This document shows positions 6,141-10,993 of a stretch of 10,993 nucleotides of DNA, piece by piece; the stretch's first letter is position 1, and every line of letters starts with the position of its first letter. The translations under genes were made by a program, and so were the position numbers. The notes beneath the pieces are model-generated. The model did no database searches. It was given only the letters and a program-made list of their open reading frames with translations, and had not been told where the DNA came from. This stretch comes from an uncultured Selenomonadales bacterium (GTDB lineage: Bacteria; Bacillota; Negativicutes; Selenomonadales; Selenomonadaceae), in assembly GCA_946403735.1 (NCBI GenBank), contig CAMJAZ010000021.1, positions 1 to 10,993 on the forward strand, read 5' to 3'.

Positions 6141-7197
6141 CAAATTACAAAAAGTTGAAGACAGATTCCGCGAAATTGAATCACAAATTGGCGATCCTTC
6201 GGTAGTTGCCAACGTCGACAGATTTACAAAATTAACGCGGGAACTTTCGACGCTTGAACCGATTGTAAAAAAATTTCGCGAATACAAAAAAATTCTTGAA
6301 CAAATTGACGAAGATAAAATTTTGGTTGAAACGGCTGATGACGAAGAATTAAAAACAATGGCGGCTGAAGAACTTGCCGACTTGAAAAAATCTAAAGCTG
6401 AACTTGATAAAGAGTTACCTATTTTACTTTTACCGCGCGACCCTAACGACGACAAAAACGTTATTGTGGAAATTCGCGGCGGCGTTGGTGGCGAAGAGGC
6501 GGCATTATTCGCAGGAGATTTATTTAGAATGTACACGCGCTTTGCTGAACGTCAAGGTTGGCGCGTTGATATTGTCGACGCTAACCCTACGACGATAGGC
6601 GGCTTTAAAGAAATTTCCTTTACAGTTGACGGGCAAGGCGCGTACAGCAAATTGAAATATGAAAGTGGTACTCATCGAGTTCAGCGCGTACCAGTTACTG
6701 AATCAAGCGGCAGGATACATACAAGCGCGGTTACAGTTGCGGTATTGCCAGAGGCGGAGGAAGTCGACGTAGAAATAAATCCTAACGATTTGAGAATTGA
6801 CACTTACTGCGCGAGCGGCGCTGGTGGACAGTACGTCAACAGAACTGAAACGGCTATTCGCATAACGCACCTTCCAAGTGGAATTGTCGTACAATGTCAA
6901 GATGAAAAATCCCAGCTGAAAAATAAGGAAAAAGCTATGCGCGTACTTCGTGCCCGCGTGAAAGATTTAGCCGTACGTGAACAAAATGAAGCTATTGCGG
7001 CTGACAGGAAAAATCAAGTTGGAAGTGGCGATCGTTCCGAAAGAATCAGGACGTACAATTTTCCGCAAGGCAGAGTTACCGACCATAGAATTGGCTTGAC
7101 ACTTCACAAATTGGACGGCGTTTTAAATGGCGACTTGGATGAAATTATTTCTGCGCTGATAACTGCCGACCAATCGAAACGTTTAACTGAAAATTAG
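6133..7197 (+). CDS. prfA: Peptide chain release factor 1
   Basis: This is a 354-residue class I release factor that reads UAA and UAG in the ribosomal A site and triggers hydrolysis of peptidyl-tRNA. The sequence has the expected order: N-terminal helical domain, EIRGGVGGEEAALFAGDLFRMY (113-134), the codon-reading loop with the PxT motif (P187-V-T189) in RVPVTESSGRIHTSAV, and the catalytic GGQ (231-233) in SGAGGQYVNRTETA. The glutamine in GGQ is the usual methylation target of PrmC. PxT, rather than SPF, marks RF1 and not RF2, and no RF2-type frameshift is present. Length matches RF1. The gene overlaps the glycosyltransferase by 8 bases and is 8 bases from the DUF535 gene. prmC, often its neighbour, is not here. 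Confidence 0.97.
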   Translation: MLDKLQKVEDRFREIESQIGDPSVVANVDRFTKLTRELSTLEPIVKKFREYKKILEQIDEDKILVETADDEELKTMAAEELADLKKSKAELDKELPILLLPRDPNDDKNVIVEIRGGVGGEEAALFAGDLFRMYTRFAERQGWRVDIVDANPTTIGGFKEISFTVDGQGAYSKLKYESGTHRVQRVPVTESSGRIHTSAVTVAVLPEAEEVDVEINPNDLRIDTYCASGAGGQYVNRTETAIRITHLPSGIVVQCQDEKSQLKNKEKAMRVLRARVKDLAVREQNEAIAADRKNQVGSGDRSERIRTYNFPQGRVTDHRIGLTLHKLDGVLNGDLDEIISALITADQSKRLTEN

Positions 7198-7205
7198 CAA
7201 CTAAA

Positions 7206-8144
7206 ATGAACTTTATTGAACTTGGAAAAAAAATTTACAATTTGAACAATCCGCGAGAGGCGCACCGATTCGCGGTTTTTTTAGCGCGTTGCTGTCTGCA
7301 CCCTCAACGTATGGCGCGGCTTGAAAAATTTTTCACGCAGTCAAATATTTTGAAAAAATTGGCGGACGTTTACCCTTTCGTCTATGAACAAGCGACGCGA
7401 GCTTTTTTTTACCACAAATCTACTTTCGACGAACGCGCAACGTTAATCACCGACCATATGAAATTTATGGCAGAAAATCTGCGCGAAGATTTTTTGATTG
7501 ATGTTTACAGCGAAAAGCCTTTTGAGTTGTGGAAAATGCCGATTAACGATGAATTGGGCGACTTGCATTTAGTTTTCTACGTCAAGCCAGGTCAGCGTAA
7601 AGAAAGTTTAATGTCGATAATGTTTCAGCTTGACGACGAAACGCCGATTTACCAAATTTTATTTTGGATAGCCCGCGCAGATTTAATCGGCAACATTGAT
7701 GATGTTTTACCAGCTAGTCAAGCAATGTTTATCGGAGCTATGCAAGGTCCAAACGTCGACAATGCCAAAGAAATTATAAAAGTTATTACAAAAAAATCTC
7801 ACGCTTACCGCACAAAAAATTTAATTTTGTACGCCGCGCAGTCTCTAGCCCGTGTACTTGGTCTGCAAAAAATTTTCGCCGTCACGAATGCTGGCTATTA
7901 TGCTAACAATCACATTAGGCGCGATAGAAAGTTGAAAACTTCATTCAGCGATTTTTGGGAAGAATGCGGCGGACATTTGACGAGTGACGAAAGATTTTTC
8001 AGCTTGCCGCTTATTGAAAAGCGAAAGACGGTTGATGAAATTCCTAGTCATAAACGTGCAGTTTATCGGCGGCGTTTTGCAATGCTTGATTCACTTGACG
8101 CCGTTATTTCAGAAAAAATTTCTAACCTAAAAACTAAAACTTAA
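7206..8144 (+). CDS. DUF535 (VirK/YbjX/SomA) family protein
   Basis: This 312-residue protein belongs to the DUF535 family, whose enterobacterial members (VirK, YbjX, SomA) are linked to outer-membrane integrity and antimicrobial-peptide resistance. Their biochemical activity is not established. Recognisable blocks are FIGAMQGP (175-182), a long helical stretch through KNLILYAAQSLARVLGLQKIFAVTNAGY (about 204-231), FSDFWEECGGHL (246-257), FFSLPL (264-269) and SHKRAVYRRRFAMLDSLD (280-297). Length fits the family (about 290-320). I see no signal peptide or membrane span. The ATG is 8 bases after the prfA stop and has no Shine-Dalgarno sequence; the junction is A-rich with weak 7-base periodicity, so translation may depend on coupling to prfA. 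Its last codons are also in a heptamer repeat. Presence of this family is one hint of an outer membrane. Function here is unknown. Confidence 0.82.
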   Translation: MNFIELGKKIYNLNNPREAHRFAVFLARCCLHPQRMARLEKFFTQSNILKKLADVYPFVYEQATRAFFYHKSTFDERATLITDHMKFMAENLREDFLIDVYSEKPFELWKMPINDELGDLHLVFYVKPGQRKESLMSIMFQLDDETPIYQILFWIARADLIGNIDDVLPASQAMFIGAMQGPNVDNAKEIIKVITKKSHAYRTKNLILYAAQSLARVLGLQKIFAVTNAGYYANNHIRRDRKLKTSFSDFWEECGGHLTSDERFFSLPLIEKRKTVDEIPSHKRAVYRRRFAMLDSLDAVISEKISNLKTKT

Positions 8145-8147
8145 AAT
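8127..8147 (+). repeat. Three A-rich heptamers across the DUF535 stop and ABC ATPase start
   Basis: CTAAAAA, CTAAAAC and TTAAAAT lie in tandem (8127-8147). They encode the last DUF535 residues, include its TAA stop (8142-8144), and enter the next ATG (8146-8148). No Shine-Dalgarno site is present in this junction. Confidence 0.55.
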
Positions 8148-8847
8148 GCAAAATCATCATAAAAGCAACAAACTTTGCGAAACAAAAGTTGAACATTTCG
8201 GCGTACAAGTTGGCAAGTTGACAATCCTTGACGACGTAACCTTTACGATGAATTGCGGCGAATTAACCGCGCTAATCGGTCAAAATGGCGCAGGTAAGTC
8301 AACGTTGCTGAAGTCAATTTTGGGTGAAGTCGAACATACAGGAACGCTGAATTATTTTGACGCGAAGGGAAAACATTTGCGCCCAATAATCGGCTACGTA
8401 CCGCAGACTTTAAAATTTGACGCGACAAGTCCCATTTCAGTTTTAGATTTATTTATGGCTTGCTTGACGTGGAAACCAGTTTGGCTATTTCCGTCAAAAT
8501 TTATTCGCGAAAGAGTTTTGAAAAATTTGCGGCGCGTACAAGCAGAATATTTAATCGACCGCAGATTAGGCGCGTTAAGTGGCGGTGAACTGCAGCGCGT
8601 ACTTTTAGCATTGGCGCTTGACCCATTGCCAGATTTATTGTTGCTGGACGAACCAGTTAGCGGCGTCGATAAAGACGGCATTGAAATTTTTTATAAACTT
8701 GCCGCAAAACTCTGCGCGGAAGAAGATATGGCGATACTTTTAATTTCACACGACCTTGAACAGGTAAAAAAATACGCCGATAAAGTTATCCTCCTCAATA
8801 AAAAAATTTTGAAGATGGGAACTGCCGACGAAGTTTTTGGAAATTAA
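8146..8847 (+). CDS. ABC transporter ATP-binding protein, metal-uptake (ZnuC/MntB-like) type
   Basis: This is a 233-residue cytoplasmic ATPase subunit with every core motif: Walker A GQNGAGKST (45-53), Q-loop Q87 in GYVPQ, signature LSGGELQRV (144-152), Walker B LLLLDEPVSGVD (164-175) and H-loop H202 in LLISHDL. The overall pattern (IGYVPQTLKFDATSPISVLDLF, then YADKVILLNKKILKMG) resembles zinc/manganese-type uptake ATPases, so metal import is the best inference. The N-terminus has H4, H5 and C11, which is suggestive but unproven for metal. No permease or binding-protein gene is beside it: upstream is DUF535, downstream is a convergent PTS gene. It is not SufC, whose characteristic sequence is absent. 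The ATG is one base after the DUF535 stop with no Shine-Dalgarno site. The substrate is uncertain. Confidence 0.83.
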   Translation: MQNHHKSNKLCETKVEHFGVQVGKLTILDDVTFTMNCGELTALIGQNGAGKSTLLKSILGEVEHTGTLNYFDAKGKHLRPIIGYVPQTLKFDATSPISVLDLFMACLTWKPVWLFPSKFIRERVLKNLRRVQAEYLIDRRLGALSGGELQRVLLALALDPLPDLLLLDEPVSGVDKDGIEIFYKLAAKLCAEEDMAILLISHDLEQVKKYADKVILLNKKILKMGTADEVFGN

Positions 8848-8863
8848 TGCGTAATGCGTAATG
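8845..8863 (+). repeat. TAATGCG heptamer array containing the ABC ATPase stop codon
   Basis: TAATGCG (8845-8851), TAATGCG (8852-8858) and TAATG (8859-8863) are in perfect tandem. The first TAA is the stop codon of the ABC ATPase gene. Because the period is 7, the three TAA triplets fall in all three plus-strand frames. Confidence 0.85.
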
Positions 8864-8905
8864 AAAATTTTTATATTGCAAATTGACGTTGAAAAATTTT
8901 GTTGC

Positions 8906-8935
8906 AAAAAAAATCCGCGCTTATGTTTACGCGGA
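8906..8935 (-). terminator. Rho-independent terminator for fruA
   Basis: Read on the minus strand, TCCGCG (8935-8930) pairs with CGCGGA (8919-8914) around a 10-base loop. Eight T residues follow (8913-8906). The 6-base-pair GC-rich stem plus T-run points leftward, away from fruA. On the plus strand the same hairpin has no T-run, so it is a poor terminator for the convergent operon. Confidence 0.8.
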
Positions 8936-8951
8936 AAATTTATAATGTTCG

Positions 8952-8996
8952 TTAGCTAATATGTGCAAGTCGGTGGCATTGACTTACACCAGCTAA
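8952..8996 (-). other. Stem-loop in the fruA 3' UTR
   Basis: It lies 3 bases after the fruA stop. On the minus strand an outer 6-base-pair stem TTAGCT/AGCTAA (8996-8991 with 8957-8952) encloses an asymmetric bulge. Inside is a 9-base-pair stem GTGTAAGTC/GACTTGCAC (8989-8981 with 8971-8963) with a 9-base loop. The one non-Watson-Crick position is a G-U wobble in the minus transcript but a C-A mismatch in the plus transcript, so the structure suits the fruA mRNA. The terminator follows 16 bases later. Confidence 0.6.
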
Positions 8997-8999
8997 AAA

Positions 9000-10925
9000 T
9001 TAGTCCTGTGGACGCGGCTTTCTGATAAAGCCAAGCACAATAGCGCCGATAATCGATCCGACTGCAATGGCGATTAAGTAGCCGAATGGATTACCGATCG
9101 TAGGAACAACGAAAATTCCGCCGTGAGGCGCCATAAGTGTACAATCAAAGAACATAGTTATCGCCCCCGTAATTGCTGAGCCGATAACGCAAGCAGGAAT
9201 AACGTGGAGTGGGTCGCCAGCCGCAAATGGGATAGCACCTTCAGTGATGAATGAACAGCCCATGATAATGTTTGTTGGCGCGGTTTTTTGTTCACTCTTC
9301 GTAAACTTGCTCTTGAAGAAAATAGATGAAAGCGCAATAGCGATAGGAGGAACCATACCGCCAGCCATAACAGCCGCCATAACGTAATAGTTACCGCTAG
9401 CCAAAAGTCCGACGCCTGTGACATAAGCTGCCTTGTTCAAAGGACCGCCCATATCAACAGCCATCATACCAGCAACGATAGCGCCCATTAAAACTTTTGC
9501 AGAGGGATCCATATGCATCAGCGTATCTTGCAACCATGCATTAACTCCCGCGACAGGAGGACCGATTACAAAGTTACAGATAAGACCGATAATTAAAACG
9601 CCGAGTAATGGATAAAATAGAATTGGCTTTGTACCTTCCAATGACGGCGGCAAAAAGCTAAGGAATTTTTTCAAGAAGTTCAACAGCCAACCAGCGATAA
9701 AGCCAGCTAACAATGCGCCTAAGAATCCAGAGCCGTTAGCGCCAGAAAGTGCGCCGCCTACAAAACCTGCCGCTAATGCAGGACGGTCAGCAATGGACAT
9801 TGCTATAAATCCTGCAAGTACTGGCAACATAAAGCCGAATGACGCGCCGCCTATTGCATTGAAGACGTGAGCAACTGGATTGATATTACCAAATTTCCCG
9901 CGTTCATCTGCAGGCAAGCTATTCAAGTCAACTGAAAAGCCGTCGATTAAGAATGAAATTGCAATTAAAATACCGCCGCCAATGACGAATGGCAACATAT
10001 GCGATACGCCGTTCATCAAGTGTTTGTAAACTTGACGCCCGATACTTTCATCAGTACCGCCGCCGCCCCCTTCGTCACCTGCACTGTCACCAGCTTTTGC
10101 GTGGTAAATTGGTGCAGAGCCGCTAAGTGCTCGGTCAATAAGTTCATCAGCTTTGTTGATACCGTCAGCAACTTTCGTTATGACAACGTGTTTGCCGTCG
10201 AAACGAGCCATTGCAACGTTTTTATCCGCCGCAACAATAATTCCGTCTGCCTTCGCAATTTCATCAGCAGTCAAAATATTTTTCGCGCCGCCTGAACCGT
10301 TTGTTTCAACTTTAATTGAAATGCCGCGTTTCTTAGCGTGTTGCTCCAAACTTTCAGCCGCCATAAAAGTATGCGCAATACCAGTAGGACAAGCTGTAAC
10401 TGCAAGAATTTGAATGTGATCAGCCGTAGCAGCAGGTGCTGAACTTGCTGATGCTGGCGCTTGGAATTTCCCGTCTTCCTTGTCATCAATAATCTTTAAA
10501 AATTCTTCTTTGGACTTCGCTTTAATAAGTGCTTCCTTGAAGTCGGGATCCATAACCATTGTGGCAAGCTTGGACAGAATCATTAAATGTTCGTCATTGC
10601 CGCCGTCTGGCGCTGCGATTAAGAAAAACAGTCGCGCAGGGTTGCCGTCCATTGACTGAAAGTCGATACCTTCGGGGATTGTCATTGCCGCAAGACCAGC
10701 CGCTGTAACACCGCCTGATTTTGCGTGTGGCGTGGCAATGCCGTCACCCAATCCAGTAGTACCTGACGCTTCACGCGCTTGAACGTCTTTCAAGTACTGC
10801 GCTTTGTTTTTGATGTTGCCGCCTTTTTCCATCAAGTCGACCAAATGAGATATTGCGTCGGGCTTGTCTTTGACTTTTGCGCCCAAATCAATACTCGCGT
10901 TCTTGAGTAAGTCGGTAACTCTCAT
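9000..10925 (-). CDS. fruA: PTS fructose-family transporter, EIIABC fused
   Basis: This is a 641-residue inner-membrane permease that imports fructose (or a related sugar) and phosphorylates it with phosphate passed from PEP through EI and HPr. Three domains are in order. EIIA covers about 1-148, with phospho-histidine H67 in GIATPHAKS. EIIB covers about 170-267, with phospho-cysteine C179 in VTACPTGIAHT. EIIC starts near 297 (RQVYKHLMNGVSHMLPFVIGGG) and has multiple membrane spans. Linkers are Ala/Ser-rich (156-168) and Gly-rich (283-291). The length fits fused FruA. The ATG has AGAGGAAG at 10940-10933. A 3' stem-loop and terminator follow. The usual partners (fruK, DeoR-type regulator) are not in the window but could lie just beyond the right edge, upstream of this gene. 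Fructose over mannose-type or 2-O-mannosylglycerate substrates is inferred from family resemblance. Confidence 0.93.
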   Translation of the reverse strand: MRVTDLLKNASIDLGAKVKDKPDAISHLVDLMEKGGNIKNKAQYLKDVQAREASGTTGLGDGIATPHAKSGGVTAAGLAAMTIPEGIDFQSMDGNPARLFFLIAAPDGGNDEHLMILSKLATMVMDPDFKEALIKAKSKEEFLKIIDDKEDGKFQAPASASSAPAATADHIQILAVTACPTGIAHTFMAAESLEQHAKKRGISIKVETNGSGGAKNILTADEIAKADGIIVAADKNVAMARFDGKHVVITKVADGINKADELIDRALSGSAPIYHAKAGDSAGDEGGGGGTDESIGRQVYKHLMNGVSHMLPFVIGGGILIAISFLIDGFSVDLNSLPADERGKFGNINPVAHVFNAIGGASFGFMLPVLAGFIAMSIADRPALAAGFVGGALSGANGSGFLGALLAGFIAGWLLNFLKKFLSFLPPSLEGTKPILFYPLLGVLIIGLICNFVIGPPVAGVNAWLQDTLMHMDPSAKVLMGAIVAGMMAVDMGGPLNKAAYVTGVGLLASGNYYVMAAVMAGGMVPPIAIALSSIFFKSKFTKSEQKTAPTNIIMGCSFITEGAIPFAAGDPLHVIPACVIGSAITGAITMFFDCTLMAPHGGIFVVPTIGNPFGYLIAIAVGSIIGAIVLGFIRKPRPQD

Positions 10926-10932
10926 TTTATCA

Positions 10933-10940
10933 CTTCCTCT
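10933..10940 (-). promoter_or_regulatory. Shine-Dalgarno site of fruA
   Basis: AGAGGAAG on the minus strand (10940-10933) lies 7 bases upstream of the ATG at 10925. The rest of the 68-base leader to the window edge is AT-rich, with an AAGAA/TTCTT inverted repeat around 10945-10963. I see no convincing promoter in it, so transcription probably enters from beyond the edge. Confidence 0.7.
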
Positions 10941-10993
10941 AAAAAAGAAATATATATATTCTTAAAGACGACATAACGCCGCCAATTTAAGCA

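Noticed and set aside
8146..8847. The ABC ATPase as the missing SufC
   Set aside because: Its motifs and mid-region (IGYVPQTLKFD, SVLDLF) follow metal-uptake ATPases; SufC-typical sequence around the Q-loop and signature is not there.
9999..10413. Plus-strand open frames inside fruA, and other overlapping frames such as 414-647, 998-1255 and 6111-6536
   Set aside because: They are shadow frames of well-supported genes or fall across a promoter region; none shows a protein family signature or a good ribosome binding site.
10945..10963. AAGAA/TTCTT inverted repeat in the fruA leader as an operator
   Set aside because: The arms are only 5 bases in a very AT-rich stretch, so this is plausible by chance; noted in the fruA leader entry only.
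10962..10991. Possible last codons of an upstream minus-strand gene (nine open codons, then TAA at 10964-10962)
   Set aside because: A ten-codon open frame at the edge is expected by chance more often than not, and the sequence shows no family signature. It could be the end of a fruK-like gene, but this cannot be supported.
1..10993. CRISPR array, tRNA or rRNA genes, insertion sequences, integrase or phage genes, toxin-antitoxin pair
   Set aside because: I looked for regular spaced repeats, cloverleaf-like segments, terminal inverted repeats and recognisable proteins and saw none.

Overview
The window looks like ordinary chromosome from an AT-rich, probably anaerobic Firmicutes-lineage bacterium. 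SufU-type Fe-S assembly, an Amt/P-II pair and a single-chain fructose EIIABC fit Firmicutes. A DUF535 (VirK/YbjX) protein, otherwise typical of LPS-bearing cells, makes a diderm Negativicutes (Selenomonas-like) relative my best guess. That assignment rests on gene content and remembered family resemblance, not on a search. No rRNA, tRNA, transposase, phage gene, integrase or CRISPR array is visible, and no gap between genes exceeds 300 bases.

Layout. (1) 1-360, minus strand: 5' part of rsmA (16S rRNA dimethyltransferase), running off the left edge. (2) 361-576: divergent promoter region with a perfect-consensus sigma-70 promoter for amt, a fair promoter for rsmA, and a small inverted repeat at the predicted amt start site. 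(3) 577-2344, plus strand: amt-glnK ammonium transport and nitrogen-sensing operon, closed by a clear rho-independent terminator. (4) 2373-8847, plus strand: a promoter followed by seven closely packed or overlapping genes: short sufD-like, sufS, sufU, a helical-repeat glycosyltransferase, prfA, a DUF535 gene and an ABC ATPase. No terminator is visible inside this run, so it reads as one mixed operon of Fe-S assembly, translation termination and envelope or transport genes. No SufC and no full-length SufB are present, and the ABC ATPase has no permease beside it. (5) 8848-8999: convergent intergenic region with heptamer repeats, a terminator pointing leftward, and a stem-loop that pairs best in the leftward transcript. 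(6) 9000-10925, minus strand: fructose PTS EIIABC (fruA), with its upstream operon partner or promoter beyond the right edge.

How they work together. Amt imports ammonium and the P-II protein normally gates it. SufS takes sulfur from cysteine, SufU accepts it, and the SufD-like protein would be part of the scaffold once SufB/SufC are supplied from elsewhere. PrfA ends translation at UAA/UAG. FruA imports and phosphorylates fructose. The glycosyltransferase, DUF535 protein and ABC ATPase have no established joint role.

I saw no convincing new defence or mobile system. The observations most worth following are the heptanucleotide repeats at gene junctions, which coincide with genes lacking Shine-Dalgarno sites; the structured fruA 3' UTR; the incomplete SUF set; and an intergenic repeat shared by two upstream regions.
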